From NCBI GenBank assembly GCA_021732995.1, contig JAKFWA010000012.1:1-64000 (forward strand): a DNA stretch of 64,000 nucleotides, read 5' to 3'. Source of the DNA: Planctomycetaceae bacterium. GTDB taxonomy: Bacteria; Planctomycetota; Planctomycetia; Planctomycetales; Planctomycetaceae. Under the pieces are notes generated by a model. It was not told where the DNA came from, did not search any database, and saw nothing but the letters and a program-made list of their open reading frames with translations. Numbering within the stretch: the first letter of the stretch is position 1; the number at the start of each line of letters is the position of its first letter. Positions 9,414 through 19,997 of the stretch are shown piece by piece. A program made the position numbers and the translations under genes.

Positions 9414-10620
9414 TGTGTTCTCGACTTCTCGTGCTTCTGCCGCAGATACGTCGTCGCGTCGGCGAATGGTCTGCGTTTGCGCTCCGCTTGGGTTTTATCC
9501 ACCGCATTTCTTCCCTGAGAAAGCTGGCAAGGACTATGAGCCGACGCCGTACTTGGAGATGCTCAAGGACCATCGGGATGACTTCACGGTGATCTCCGGA
9601 CTGATGCACGCGGGGACAAGTTCCGGCTTTGCCCATCAAGCGACGGCGAGCTTTTTGACTGGCGTGCCGGGGGCGGGGCGCCCTGGGTTTCGCAATGCCA
9701 TTTCCATCGATCAGTTTGCAGCCGATCACATTGGCGGGCAGACTCGGTTTCCCACTCTGACGTTGTCAGGTGAAGGGCTGGGACTGTCCTGGACTCGCAC
9801 TGGTGCACAAGTTCCGGCAGCGACGTCGCCCTCACGCGTGTTTGCGAAGCTGTTTCTGGATGGCCGGGCTGACGAAGTACAGGCTCAGGTACAGCGGCTC
9901 GAAGATGGCAGGAGTATCCTGGACGACGTGCGTGATCAGGCTCGAACGTTGCGATCTGATCTTGGCACTGACGATCGGGATAAGCTGGATGAGTACCTCA
10001 CCAGCGTTCGTGAGTTGGAGCGGCGTCTGCTGAAGGACGAAACCTGGGTGAAGACGCCTAAGCCGAAGGTGAACGTGGAACCGCCGCAGGACATTCCGAA
10101 CGCCGCGGATCTGATCGGTCGCACTCGGCTGCTGTTCGACCTTGCTCATCTGGCTCTGCAGACGGATTCGACGCGGCTCATCACGATTATGCTGGCCGGT
10201 TCGACGTACGCACCGCCGATTCCAGGCGTCAATCTAGGCCATCATGATTTGTCCCATCACGGCAAGGACCCCGGCAAACTTGAACAACTCAAGATTGTCG
10301 AAGTGGAAACGATGAAGACCGTGCGAGACCTGCTGGCCAAGCTCAAGCAGACTCAGGAGAACGGCACGAATTTGCTGGACCAGACGATGGTGTTCCTGGG
10401 CAGCAATTTGGGTGATGGCAGCAGCCATTCCGTAAAAAACCTGCCCGTGCTGCTGGCCGGAGGCGGTTTTCAACATGGACAACATCTGGCGTTCAATGCT
10501 GATAACCCGCCGCCGCTGTGCAATCTCTATGTGAGCATGCTTCAACGCCTCGGTATCGAAACGGACAAGTTCTCGACGAGCAGCAGCACGCTCACGGGTC
10601 TGGAGTTCAGCCGACACTAA
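9349..10620 (+). CDS. DUF1552 family protein, Tat-type signal
   Basis: A 423-residue DUF1552 protein with an N-terminal Tat-like signal (HRRTFLRAAGVSLALPLLDV). Conserved family blocks are visible: CAPLGFYPPHFFPEKAGKDY, FTVISGLMH, SIDQFAADHIG, the coiled helical segment around DKLDEYLTSVRELERRLL, GVNLGHHDLSHHGKDP (likely metal-site histidines) and VFLGSNLGDGSSHSVKNLPV near the end. The fold belongs with DUF1501 in the alkaline-phosphatase-like group, but no reaction is established. Its ATG lies inside the end of the upstream cytochrome-type gene, so the two are probably translationally coupled. Confidence 0.93.
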   Translation: MTLHRRTFLRAAGVSLALPLLDVFSTSRASAADTSSRRRMVCVCAPLGFYPPHFFPEKAGKDYEPTPYLEMLKDHRDDFTVISGLMHAGTSSGFAHQATASFLTGVPGAGRPGFRNAISIDQFAADHIGGQTRFPTLTLSGEGLGLSWTRTGAQVPAATSPSRVFAKLFLDGRADEVQAQVQRLEDGRSILDDVRDQARTLRSDLGTDDRDKLDEYLTSVRELERRLLKDETWVKTPKPKVNVEPPQDIPNAADLIGRTRLLFDLAHLALQTDSTRLITIMLAGSTYAPPIPGVNLGHHDLSHHGKDPGKLEQLKIVEVETMKTVRDLLAKLKQTQENGTNLLDQTMVFLGSNLGDGSSHSVKNLPVLLAGGGFQHGQHLAFNADNPPPLCNLYVSMLQRLGIETDKFSTSSSTLTGLEFSRH

Positions 10621-10675
10621 CGTGATACGCGGAGCGTTTGGTTTTCAACGCCGGTGATCCATCAACAATCTGATG

Positions 10676-10703
10676 GGATCACGAGTTTCTTTGCTCGTGG
10701 TCC
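10676..10703 (+). terminator. Hairpin downstream of the DUF1552 gene
   Basis: A 10-bp stem (GGATCACGAG with CTCGTGGTCC, one G-T pair) closes an 8-base loop, starting 56 bp after the DUF1552 stop. No T-tract follows, so it is a candidate transcript end or 3'-stabilising hairpin rather than a classical intrinsic terminator. Confidence 0.4.
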
Positions 10704-10900
10704 GCGACGCTGCCGATTTGTTGAGGAACGCCGTTTGAGCTGAGTCAGGGACGCTCTGCGCCCAGATGTCGGTCATTGGCCGGGATTCGATTTATCCACA
10801 GACGAGCTGAATACGCTCGTGCGCTTGCGATTCCCTTGATATTCGTCGGCACCGTCGTCGCGAAACTTTCTTCACACAGGGCCCGTCAGGAATCAAGTTG

Positions 10901-12286
10901 ATGTTTCTCTTCACCGTCATTCGACGCACCTTTTCGTCGAACCTGCAAGCTGTTGCTGTCAGCGAATCTGAGCAGGCTGGTCTACAGGCCGGTGGAATCG
11001 ATCAGGGGACCATTCAGAAGTATTTCGCATGGCGGCGCAGCCTGGTCATCTTTGTGGTGCTTTCGACGGTACTCAGTGCAGCGCTGTCGACATATCGGGA
11101 AGCCACTGAAACCGAGGCCAAGCCTGATGTCTTTGAAATGATCACGCATCAGGTGTCTCAGAAGCAGCAAGAGGCGATCACCGACGCGATCAAATCGGCA
11201 GGTGGCGAAGTTCCGGAATCGGTCAAGGAAGCTGCCGTTGAAGCTGCCTCTGAAGTGCAGAAGGCTCAAGACAAGGCTGATGAAGATAAGGATGATACTA
11301 ATAACGAAGCTGACGAGCCCGCCGGAGATGAGAAGGCCGATGCTCAGAAGACTGCGGGCTTAGAAGAGTCAGATCAGGCTGCAGACGAAGAGCCTGAAGA
11401 ACCTCAGACAACCTTTGCGCATTTTGCGGACTTTGTGCATCTGATCGCACTGTATGCGCTGCCTGCTGCGGCGCTCGCGGTCGCAATTCTCTGGACCAAG
11501 TTCAAAACGACTTTTCGTATCATGGTCGCAGGTTTTGCATTCTCATTTCTTGTGCCGCTGATCATTGCGCTCTGTCCGTGGAGCTGGTGGGGTTATGTGG
11601 AGCCTGTCGCATCGGCGCAGCAGAAGCCCATGCAGAATCTTGAACGGCTGACCGACGGACTGATGGAAGGACTTGCCTACCTGGTCACTCTGTTGCCAAC
11701 GGTGATCTCGCTGGTACCCGGTGTGCAGAAAGCATGTTTGAGAGTAAAGAGCTTATTGCCTCAATCCATGCTGCCGGGATGGTTCCTGGTCGCTGCGTCA
11801 CCTTTCTACGCGTTGTTCTTGCTTGTCGTCTTCGTGGCGATCAATCAGGTCGCCAGCGATCCTCTGTTCTTCTGCGGTATGTTGTTATTCCTGTCGGCGC
11901 CACTGGTGTATGCAATTCGGGCTGACGTTTATACGAGTCCGCTGGTCACTGAGGATGACATGCGACGCATTCGTGGAGTGCAACGCGTCATCGGACTGAT
12001 GACTCTGTCCGCTGCAGGCCTGCTGGTGGCGTATGTGACGACTCAAGACGTGATGGGAATTCGCCTGTTCGGGACCAACCCGAAGACTGCTCTGATGCAA
12101 CCGATCGACCTGGTGGAATTTTTCCTGGAGACAATCGGTCGTTCCATGTTCATGACGGTCCTGGGGGCTGACGTCTTCATGCGAATGAACCTCGCTGCCT
12201 GGCAGAACAATCGAGATTTCCAAGGTAGTGAGGCTGCCGCTGACTACGACAAGATCATGAGCGAGATGGAGCGTGTTTCGAAGTAG
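10901..12286 (+). CDS. Polytopic membrane protein of unknown function with acidic loop
   Basis: A 461-residue integral membrane protein I do not recognise. It has one hydrophobic segment at about residues 47-64 (LVIFVVLSTVLSAALST). A long charged Asp/Glu/Lys/Ala-rich loop (about 68-175) follows, including an acidic stretch around DEDKDDTNNEADEPAGDEK. Then come roughly six more membrane segments (among them LIALYALPAAALAVAIL, FAFSFLVPLIIALCPWSWW, FYALFLLVVFVAINQVA and VIGLMTLSAAGLLVAYV). The ATG at 10901 is preferred to the adjoining TTG. It is flanked by gaps of 280 and 190 bp and looks monocistronic. No transport or catalytic motif was seen. Confidence 0.85.
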   Translation: MFLFTVIRRTFSSNLQAVAVSESEQAGLQAGGIDQGTIQKYFAWRRSLVIFVVLSTVLSAALSTYREATETEAKPDVFEMITHQVSQKQQEAITDAIKSAGGEVPESVKEAAVEAASEVQKAQDKADEDKDDTNNEADEPAGDEKADAQKTAGLEESDQAADEEPEEPQTTFAHFADFVHLIALYALPAAALAVAILWTKFKTTFRIMVAGFAFSFLVPLIIALCPWSWWGYVEPVASAQQKPMQNLERLTDGLMEGLAYLVTLLPTVISLVPGVQKACLRVKSLLPQSMLPGWFLVAASPFYALFLLVVFVAINQVASDPLFFCGMLLFLSAPLVYAIRADVYTSPLVTEDDMRRIRGVQRVIGLMTLSAAGLLVAYVTTQDVMGIRLFGTNPKTALMQPIDLVEFFLETIGRSMFMTVLGADVFMRMNLAAWQNNRDFQGSEAAADYDKIMSEMERVSK

Positions 12287-12477
12287 GAGGCGTCGCGCCG
12301 CACATAGACAACGCGGCATCGACGGGCATCTCGGCTCAGGTTGCTGACGACGGTCATCAGTACGGTCGGCTTGTGGGGATGCTTTGAATTGGCCGGAAGC
12401 GCCTGTGGGATGCTATAACGCGGCGTTCAGTCGTGTTGAAGTAGGTCCATCTATTTACAGGTAGCTTGTCGACTCTC

Positions 12478-15400
12478 ATGACCCGAATATCAGCATTTCG
12501 CCTGCTGCTGGTCTTCGCATTGGCATTGGTGGCACTGCCGCCCTGCTCTGCGGAGGACGCCAGAACGCTGGCTAAGTCGTTTGAGCAGCACGTCAAGCCG
12601 CTTCTGCAGCGACATTGTGAGCGTTGCCACAACGCGGAAAAGCTCTCTTCAGGTATTCGAGTCGATCACCTCGACGCCCAACTGGAAGAGCGGCATCTGA
12701 AGTTGTGGGAGGGCATCCGCAAGCAGATTGTCGGGCGGGCCATGCCGCCTGAAGATGAGCCCCAGCCGACGGCCATGGAACGCGAGCGGGTTCTAGAGTG
12801 GATTCAACAGGGGCTGGACCTGGCTCGTTCCAGGCCTGTACCCAAAAACGGGAGTGTGCGGCGACTGACCGTTGCTCAGTATCGCAACACGTTACGCGAA
12901 CTGCTGCTGCTGGAAGATGACGTAGCCGATGTGCTGCCGCCAGACGCCGTGTCACGTGATGGTTTCGTCAATAATCAGGAAACGCTGGCGCTCTCGCCGT
13001 TGCTCTTGGAAGCATACTTCGAGATTGCTGACAAGGCGCTCAGCCGTTGTCTCGTCGATCCTCGGAAGCAGCCGGCAATTCAAAACTTCCGCGTCGAGTT
13101 GGCAGCGGCAATTAACTCCGAACCGTGTCGCGACAAGCTGATTCTTGGAGCCGACAGCCTGCTGCTCAACAACGAAGACTTTGTCGTCAGCCAGTTGACT
13201 GCTCAAAAGCCATTTGCTTTTCAGCCGTTCTTCATGCAGACAAAGTATCGCTTTATTGAGGGCTATCAGGGAAATGATACTGTCCGTGGCTGGCGCGATT
13301 TTGACAGTATTTATCACTCCGTTTTCGCGTGCATGCGCGGAACGCATGGATATCCCAAGGGGCGGGCTTATAGCACGGTGCCGGGAGGGCTGCTGCTTCG
13401 TCCCGCGATTCCAAGTGCCGAAGAGTTTCAGGTCGAAAGTACCTACGGCCCGAAGGCGAATTTCAAGATCTCGTTGCGCGAACTTCCCGATGAAGGACGC
13501 TTCCGAGTTACTGTGAAGGCCGCGAAGTATAAAGACGGACTGCTGCTGGATGGCGCGGCAGTTACCCAATCGGCTGAATCAAAGGGTGCCATAGTCTGCA
13601 CAGATCCCGGTGCAGACTCGCAAGCGGTAGCGATCAAGCACGCGGACATTTATCAGGTCGATGTCTATACCGCTGATCGGAACGCGAAGCCGATTACACC
13701 GGACGCGTCGAAGTTGGGTGATGGACTGATTGGAGCTTGGCGTTTTGAAGGCGGTGCTTCCAGCACTCCTGAACGCCCTCACTTAGCCGGTCGCATGGTT
13801 GGCGATGCTCACCTTGTGGACTCTCCTTTTGAGAAAGCGATCTCGCTTGATGGAAACGGCGACGCCGTCGTGGTTCCTCATCATGAATCGATGCATGTGG
13901 GAGACGGAGATTTCACTGTTGCTGCCTGGATTCACCCGAAACAGCTACGTCAGGCCGGGATTGTCTGTCTTGGAAAGTATAGCTGGACCCACGGCTGGTA
14001 TCTGGACATGCCGGGAAACAATGGCGTTCTGAGAATCGAAACCGCTGGGCCGAATAATCAGTCCAATGGGACGGTTTCCTCACCGCCGGGGACGATTCGT
14101 AATAATACCTGGCAGCATGTCGCGGCTGTGGTTCGTCGTGGGAAAGGCGAAACTCAACTATTTGTGAATGGCTATGCGGTAGCGAAAGGTGCAATTGGCG
14201 ACGCCAATCTGGATAACCCCAAGGTGGACTTGCATCTTGGACGCATTCAGGATGCTCAACAATTTGTGGGTGACCTCGACGAAGTGCACATTTTCCGTCG
14301 TGCCCTGGGTGATGCCGAGATCCAGGCGCTGGTTGAGCCTGGCAGGAAGTATGTGCCTCCTCCGCCTCGCGAGAAGCCGCAGGAACTGACGCTTTCGCTT
14401 GGTGATCGTCAATTTGTTGGTCTGCTCCAGCAACCAGCGTTTTTAGTGGTCAGGCTGGATGCAGGGGCACTGCCCGTACGGGCACATTATCCCAGCGCCG
14501 CGCCGCTCGATCGCATCGTGTTCACTCCGCTGGTTGCCGAGCATGATCTGGCTCGACGTTTTGCTGTGTTTGAGAAGCGGTCACCGCAACTGGGAGTGCA
14601 TTTGGGATTGCGCCGCGATTGCGGCAGCACGCTTAGCCCGGTCGGAGGAGTGCAGGCTGTCTCGCAAGAGGGCCTTTCGACATTTGTATTCGAAGGCGCA
14701 ATTCGCAATTTCCCGAGTCCTGACGTTGAGAAGGATAATGTCAACTATTTGGCGGGCATTCGAGAGATCGGCGTCCGCAGCGAGTTTACAGACGGCCGCG
14801 ACATGCCGAGGTTGCTGATCCGCTCGGTAGAGTTCGAAGGACCGTTTTATGATCAGTGGCCGCCAGTGACTCATCGCAGCATCTTTATTGAGTCCAAAGA
14901 CGAATCCAATCCGCCGGTTTACGGTCGGCAGATTATCCGCGACTTTGCCAGTCGGGCATTTCGGCGCCCGATAACTGCCCAGGAAGAAGCTTCGCTGTGG
15001 GTGGTATTTCAGAGGTCACTTGCTGCGGGCCAGGATTTTCAGGCGAGTATTAAGGACGCTCTGCAGGTTGTGCTAACGTCACCGCAGTTCTTGTTACTGA
15101 TCGAGAATAGTGCGACTCCGCAACCCGAAGCGCTCGATGAGCATGAATTGGCGTCGAAACTATCGTACTTTCTCTGGAATGGTCCGCCCGACCGCGCGGC
15201 CTTGAAGCTCGCAGCGTCCGGGAAGCTCCGGGGACAACTCGACGCGGAAGTTTCGCGGCTGATCGACGATCCGCGATTTTCGCGATTCGTCAATGAATTC
15301 TCCGCTCAATGGCTGGCGCTCGACAAGTTCTCGGTGTTGGAACCGGAACGCAGTCGCTTCCCCAAGTTAACTCGAGACACTCGCGGTCAGTTGATCAAAG

Positions 15401-16119
15401 AACCCGGGTACTTTCTGCAGCATCTGATCCGCCGGAACTTACCGGTGCGGAATCTGATTGAGTCGGACTTCGTCGTCGCCAATGAAGTGGTCGCCAGTTA
15501 TTACGACCTGGCTGATCGCACGGAAAGTGGATTCCAGTTCGTTGCGATCCCGCATGGCCGACGCGAACTTGGGGGAGTGCTGTCTCAGGCGGCGATCATG
15601 GCTGGGCTGTCAGACGGTCGTGAGTCCAACCCGGTGAAACGCGGGGCCTGGCTGGCTCGACGAATTGTTGCTGAGCCACCGGATGATCCTCCGCCGAATG
15701 TTCCAGCTCTCAAGGAGGATACGCAGCATCTTTCTCTTCGTGAGCGACTGGAGCGACATCGCAATCAGCCTGGTTGTGCGCAATGTCATGCAAAGATCGA
15801 CCCGTGGGGATTGCCGTTTGAGCAGTTCGATGCGGGTGGACGGTTTAAACCGCAAGCGGTTGATGCCCGCTCCACATTGCCGGATACCACCGTGGTGTCC
15901 GGTGTGGACGACTTGAAGCGCTACCTTGTGAATGAGCGTGTCGATCAGGTTGCCTTTAGTGTGCTCAAGCACTTGGCGACGTATGCTTGCGGGCGCAACC
16001 TCACCTACAACGAACTTGAATTCCTGAAGCGTGAAGGAGCCAAGTTGAAACCGAACGGATATTGCATGCGTGACCTGGTTCGATTTGTGGTCACGAGTCC
16101 AATGTTCCTTGAAAAATAG
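12478..16119 (+). CDS. Cytochrome-motif DUF1587/1592/1588/1585 protein with an inserted LamG domain
   Basis: This is a 1,213-residue member of the same family as the 838-residue protein upstream, enlarged by an internal insertion. A Sec signal peptide (residues 1-25) and heme motif C47-E-R-C50-H51 are followed by DUF1587 ([17 protein letters not shown]). At about residues 415-620 lies a concanavalin A-like LamG/laminin-G fold, seen in [39 protein letters not shown] and [21 protein letters not shown]1595/1592/1588 follow, and then DUF1585 with heme motif CAQCH near residue 1100. The LamG part suggests carbohydrate or surface binding (inference). The ATG at 12478 was chosen over TTG 12466 because it directly starts a good signal peptide. 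Confidence 0.92.
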   Translation: MTRISAFRLLLVFALALVALPPCSAEDARTLAKSFEQHVKPLLQRHCERCHNAEKLSSGIRVDHLDAQLEERHLKLWEGIRKQIVGRAMPPEDEPQPTAMERERVLEWIQQGLDLARSRPVPKNGSVRRLTVAQYRNTLRELLLLEDDVADVLPPDAVSRDGFVNNQETLALSPLLLEAYFEIADKALSRCLVDPRKQPAIQNFRVELAAAINSEPCRDKLILGADSLLLNNEDFVVSQLTAQKPFAFQPFFMQTKYRFIEGYQGNDTVRGWRDFDSIYHSVFACMRGTHGYPKGRAYSTVPGGLLLRPAIPSAEEFQVESTYGPKANFKISLRELPDEGRFRVTVKAAKYKDGLLLDGAAVTQSAESKGAIVCTDPGADSQAVAIKHADIYQVDVYTADRNAKPITPDASKLGDGLIGAWRFEGGASSTPERPHLAGRMVGDAHLVDSPFEKAISLDGNGDAVVVPHHESMHVGDGDFTVAAWIHPKQLRQAGIVCLGKYSWTHGWYLDMPGNNGVLRIETAGPNNQSNGTVSSPPGTIRNNTWQHVAAVVRRGKGETQLFVNGYAVAKGAIGDANLDNPKVDLHLGRIQDAQQFVGDLDEVHIFRRALGDAEIQALVEPGRKYVPPPPREKPQELTLSLGDRQFVGLLQQPAFLVVRLDAGALPVRAHYPSAAPLDRIVFTPLVAEHDLARRFAVFEKRSPQLGVHLGLRRDCGSTLSPVGGVQAVSQEGLSTFVFEGAIRNFPSPDVEKDNVNYLAGIREIGVRSEFTDGRDMPRLLIRSVEFEGPFYDQWPPVTHRSIFIESKDESNPPVYGRQIIRDFASRAFRRPITAQEEASLWVVFQRSLAAGQDFQASIKDALQVVLTSPQFLLLIENSATPQPEALDEHELASKLSYFLWNGPPDRAALKLAASGKLRGQLDAEVSRLIDDPRFSRFVNEFSAQWLALDKFSVLEPERSRFPKLTRDTRGQLIKEPGYFLQHLIRRNLPVRNLIESDFVVANEVVASYYDLADRTESGFQFVAIPHGRRELGGVLSQAAIMAGLSDGRESNPVKRGAWLARRIVAEPPDDPPPNVPALKEDTQHLSLRERLERHRNQPGCAQCHAKIDPWGLPFEQFDAGGRFKPQAVDARSTLPDTTVVSGVDDLKRYLVNERVDQVAFSVLKHLATYACGRNLTYNELEFLKREGAKLKPNGYCMRDLVRFVVTSPMFLEK

Positions 16120-16264
16120 GTTTTCTTGAAGTTGAGCGGTGTTTGAATTGAGTTGAGCTTGTTGCACAACGCTATGGTGTGTTCAGCTTGTGCTGATCGA
16201 ACGGGGGGTCGGCTGAAGGAGTTCGGGCGACTCGGTTTAGGGACGTTCTGTTTCGGAGAGACGT

Positions 16265-17605
16265 ATGAGTTCATCGCTTCGCATCGACCGTCGAGCCTTC
16301 CTGCAGGGCTTAGGCGGAGTGGCATTGGCCTTGCCGGTTCTGGACGCGATGGGCGCTGAGATTACCGAAAGTACGCCTCGCCGATTCTGCGCGCTTTACA
16401 CCGCGAACGGGATGTCGTTGCCACAGGCGTCTCACGGTATCAACGAATGGAGTTGGTTTCCGACCGCCGAGCACAACGGAGAATTTGTATTTGGTAAGTC
16501 GACGGAACCGCTGAGTCGATTCCGTAAGCAGTTGAGTTTTATGGGAGGGCTGTATCACCCAAGCGGACCTAAGGCCGACCCGCATGTGTGTTCGGATATG
16601 TGGCTGACTGGGGCGCCCCTGCATAATCCTAAACCGGGAACATATAACTCCGTCGGCCTGGATCAAGTCGTTGCGTTGCACACCAAGCAGCATTGTCGGC
16701 AGCCATCGCTTATCTTATCGATCGATGCGGGCACCGGCTTCCTGTCACGTACGGGGACGATTTCGTATAGCCTTGAAGGACGTCCAATTCCTGCGGAGAA
16801 CAATCCTCGCCGGATTTTCGATCGGCTATTTCGGAGTGATCGCGATTCGCTGCAAAGCGAGCGCGAGGCACTGAAGCGCCGCATCAAGCTCGTGGATGCC
16901 GTCGTGGAAACCGCGAAATCGTTCCAGCAGCAACTAGGGAAATCTGATCGGGAAAGGATGGATCAGTATCTGACCTCACTTAATGAGGTGGAGTCGCGGC
17001 TGATCGCATCCGAGCGCTGGATCGACGTGCCCTTGAAGAAGCAGGATTATTCACATTTGAATCTCGATGCGACCACCGAGGGTGAGCCGGCTGAATACTA
17101 CCGCAATATGTTTGATCTGATTGCGCTGGCGTTCGACGCTGATATCACGCGGTCAGTGGCATTCATGCTCAATCGTGAAGATGGAATGGGCATCAGTGAT
17201 ACGTTTCCATTGAAGCTTGGCTTGACTCGCACTCATCACAGCTTGTCGCATGCTGGCGATAAAGATGGTCAATTGGAGTTTGCGAAGTACGACCTGTTTC
17301 TCAGTCAGCAGATTGCGCATTTCTTTGAACGACTCAACGATTGCCGCGATCGTAATGGGACAGTGCTGGACAACACGATCGTCCTGTTCGGCAGCGGTGC
17401 CAGCACGACTCACAATCCGCGCAATCTTCCGACACTGATTGCGGGCGGCGGAAGCATGGGCGTGAAGCATGGTGCCTACTGGCGCCAGGGCGAAACTCGC
17501 ATGTCCAATCTGTATCTCAGCATTCTGCATGCGCTCGGAATTGAGCAGGACTCGTTTGCTGACAGCACCGGGACATTGAGCAGTTCGGTTTTTGGTCGTG
17601 CGTAG
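16265..17605 (+). CDS. DUF1552 family protein, Tat-type signal
   Basis: A 446-residue DUF1552 protein and partner of the LamG-containing cytochrome-type protein 145 bp upstream. The Tat-like signal is [20 protein letters not shown]. Family blocks include [55 protein letters not shown] (histidine-rich putative metal site) and [20 protein letters not shown]. It has a visible Shine-Dalgarno-like GGAGAG about 5 bases before the ATG, unusual for this window. The tract in front (16120-16264) shows no other gene. Function beyond the family name is unknown. Confidence 0.92.
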   Translation: MSSSLRIDRRAFLQGLGGVALALPVLDAMGAEITESTPRRFCALYTANGMSLPQASHGINEWSWFPTAEHNGEFVFGKSTEPLSRFRKQLSFMGGLYHPSGPKADPHVCSDMWLTGAPLHNPKPGTYNSVGLDQVVALHTKQHCRQPSLILSIDAGTGFLSRTGTISYSLEGRPIPAENNPRRIFDRLFRSDRDSLQSEREALKRRIKLVDAVVETAKSFQQQLGKSDRERMDQYLTSLNEVESRLIASERWIDVPLKKQDYSHLNLDATTEGEPAEYYRNMFDLIALAFDADITRSVAFMLNREDGMGISDTFPLKLGLTRTHHSLSHAGDKDGQLEFAKYDLFLSQQIAHFFERLNDCRDRNGTVLDNTIVLFGSGASTTHNPRNLPTLIAGGGSMGVKHGAYWRQGETRMSNLYLSILHALGIEQDSFADSTGTLSSSVFGRA

Positions 17606-17782
17606 TATCGTGTTTTCGGCGACCGTACTTGTGGCGGTGCTACAGCTCGAAGGCGACCGCTGAGTGATCTTCGACAGCCTGCGTATGTTGAAAAGTGGCT
17701 GTGACTCAATTGCGAAGGGCTGTCATCGGTTGAGCCGGGATGGGCGCTTCAGGAACTGGTTTTGATTACCGGGATGTGAATT

Positions 17783-18964
17783 GTGAAGATCGACGCGATT
17801 GATTTTTTCTACTTGGCGATGCCGGAAGTTCTCGACATTGGAGACGGCAGTCAGGACGCATTGCTGGTGCGAGTAAACGCTGGTGATCATGTTGGCTGGG
17901 GTGAGTGCGAGGCCGCCCCACTTGTGTCGATTGCAAGCCTAGTCTGCCCGATGTCTCACAGTGCCTGTAAGCCGGTGCAAGCTTCTGTGCTCGGACAGGC
18001 GATCGACAGCGTGGATGATATCCGAAGGATCGGAAATCTCGTGCGCGCGAACAGCCTCGATTTGCTGCAGGCCGATCATACGCTGTCTGGAATTGACATC
18101 GCGCTGTGGGACTTACTTGGAAAACGCCTCGGCGAGCCGGTTTGGAAACTGCTTGGGTATCGGAAGTCGTACCCCAAGACACCTTATGCATCTGTGCTGT
18201 TTGGAGACACTCCGGATGCAACCTTGTTGAAAGCGAAGACCATTCGTTCGCAGGGATTCCGGGCGGCGAAGTTCGGTTGGGGACCTTTTGGTTTGAGCAC
18301 AGTAGCTGCTGACGAGGCGCAACTCCGAGCGGCACGCGAAGGTATGGGTGGGGAGGGCATTCTGCTGGTTGACGCTGGCACGGTGTGGCATACCGACGTC
18401 GACGCGGCCAAGGCGAGACTACGAGCCCTCAAGGAAGTGCAGGCGACGTGGCTCGAAGAACCGTTCGTTTCCGGAGCTTTGGGCGAGTATCACGCATTGT
18501 CCGAGCACAGCGGAGCGGTCGGACTCGCCGGTGGTGAAGGTTGCCACAACTTCCACATGGCCCAGCACATGATTGATCATGCCGGGCTGAAGTACGTACA
18601 GATCGATGCGGGAAGGATCGGCGGGATTACTATTTCAAAAGACGTTGCTGACTACGCGGCGGCGAAAGGTATCACTTATGTCAACCATACCTTTACGTCG
18701 AATCTCGCGTTGTCCGCATCGTTGCAGCCTTATGCGGGTTTGGAGTCGCACGTCATTTGCGAATTCCCCACGGAGTTGAAGCCACTGGCGGTGGCGATGA
18801 CGAAAACGCATATCAAGCCCGACGCCAATGGCGAAGTTCGCGCGCCGGATGCGCCCGGCCTTGGCATCGAGCCCGACCTGAATGGCATTCGCCCTTATCT
18901 GGTTGATACTGAGATCCGAGTGGGTTCAAAGGTTCTGTATCGCACGCCACAATTGGCACGCTGA
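17783..18964 (+). CDS. Enolase-superfamily (mandelate racemase/muconate lactonizing-like) enzyme
   Basis: A 393-residue enolase-superfamily enzyme, expected to abstract the alpha-proton of a carboxylate (racemase, epimerase or sugar-acid dehydratase). Metal ligands are D197 (LLVDAGT), E226 (LEEPF) and E252 (AGGEG). The Asp-His dyad typical of the mandelate-racemase group is D275 (QIDAGRIGG) and H302 (NHTFTSN). On the second strand K163 is present in RAAKFGWG, but the usual second basic residue of KxK is a glycine (K-F-G). GTG at 17783 is the start, because an in-frame TGA lies just upstream. The substrate cannot be named. It converges with the SMP-30 gene, which fits a sugar-acid pathway, but this is only contextual. 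Confidence 0.9.
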   Translation: MKIDAIDFFYLAMPEVLDIGDGSQDALLVRVNAGDHVGWGECEAAPLVSIASLVCPMSHSACKPVQASVLGQAIDSVDDIRRIGNLVRANSLDLLQADHTLSGIDIALWDLLGKRLGEPVWKLLGYRKSYPKTPYASVLFGDTPDATLLKAKTIRSQGFRAAKFGWGPFGLSTVAADEAQLRAAREGMGGEGILLVDAGTVWHTDVDAAKARLRALKEVQATWLEEPFVSGALGEYHALSEHSGAVGLAGGEGCHNFHMAQHMIDHAGLKYVQIDAGRIGGITISKDVADYAAAKGITYVNHTFTSNLALSASLQPYAGLESHVICEFPTELKPLAVAMTKTHIKPDANGEVRAPDAPGLGIEPDLNGIRPYLVDTEIRVGSKVLYRTPQLAR

Positions 18965-19008
18965 ACCGTATCAATCTGGATCAGGGCGATTGCCGAGCGA
19001 CGGTTAAC

Positions 19009-19947
19009 TTACCACTTGGCACCGAGCGGCTTAGCTCCGGCGTTCTTCATGCGGACGCTATACAACGACGTTCTGGCGGTGATGAACAGCGTTTTGTAGT
19101 CATCTCCGCCGAAGGTCGCGTTGGCGGGGCCTTCCGGGACGTCGATCGTTTCCAGCTTTTTGCCGTCTGCATTGTAGACGTGCACTTTGCCATGAGTGGT
19201 GTAGAGATTGCCCTTCACGTCAACAGCCATGCCGTCACTGCCCTGCTCAATCTGAAACAGCTTCTTGCCGAGCTTGCCGTCCTTGCTGACCTCGTAGCAA
19301 TGAATGCCGGCGGGCAGCTTATGATAGGCGGGGTCCGGGTGCTTCATGTGCCCGCCGGTGTCCGCGACGTAGAGGCGGCCTTCGTCGGGAGAGAAGTTGA
19401 TTCCGTTCGGCATTGCCAAGTCCTTGATCACCGGTTCGATCTTGCCCGACGCCGGATCGAACTTGAATACCCAGTGACCGGGGATTTCAGCCTGGCCGGT
19501 TAACCCCCACGGCGGATCGGTGAACCACAGCGTGCCATCGGATTTCACGGCCACGTCGTTGGGCGAATTCAGCCGTTTGCCGTCGTACTTGTCGACCAGC
19601 ACAGTGAGGCTGCCATCCGCTTCTGTCCGCACCAGATTGCGAGCCGCGTGCTGGCAGGAGATCAGTCGGCCCTGCAGGTCCAGCTTGTTGCCGTTGGACT
19701 GCTCGCTTTGACGAAAGACGGACAAGCCTTCGCCTTCGCTCCATTTCATGATCTTGCTGTTCGGAATGTCGGAGAAGACCAGCATCTTCTTGGCGGGAAT
19801 CCACGCCGGGCCTTCGGTGAACTTCATATCTCCGGCCAGCTTCTTCACTTTCTCGCCGGGTGCGACGAGCGATTCACTTTCGTCGGCGCGGGCGACGCCA
19901 ACGGCGGCTAGCAGCAGACTGAGGGCTACAAACGCGTGTTTCTTCAT
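19009..19947 (-). CDS. SMP-30/gluconolactonase-family protein, exported
   Basis: A 312-residue six-bladed propeller of the SMP-30/gluconolactonase/LRE group, which hydrolyses sugar lactones using a divalent metal. The signal peptide is MKKHAFVALSLLLAAVGVARA. Expected metal ligands are visible: the Glu in MKFTEGPAWIP, the Asn in RLNSPNDVAV, the Asn in AMPNGINFSPDEG and the Asp in LYVADTGG. The start at 19947 (ATG) is preferred to GTG 19959 because it begins the signal peptide. It is last in a probable minus-strand operon after the DUF1592-type and DUF1552 genes, with a 50-bp gap. Confidence 0.92.
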   Translation of the reverse strand: MKKHAFVALSLLLAAVGVARADESESLVAPGEKVKKLAGDMKFTEGPAWIPAKKMLVFSDIPNSKIMKWSEGEGLSVFRQSEQSNGNKLDLQGRLISCQHAARNLVRTEADGSLTVLVDKYDGKRLNSPNDVAVKSDGTLWFTDPPWGLTGQAEIPGHWVFKFDPASGKIEPVIKDLAMPNGINFSPDEGRLYVADTGGHMKHPDPAYHKLPAGIHCYEVSKDGKLGKKLFQIEQGSDGMAVDVKGNLYTTHGKVHVYNADGKKLETIDVPEGPANATFGGDDYKTLFITARTSLYSVRMKNAGAKPLGAKW

Positions 19948-19997
19948 CAGGTGCTCCACATGATCAAAAGTTGGATGAGCGACTGGCGGCGCTGGGT

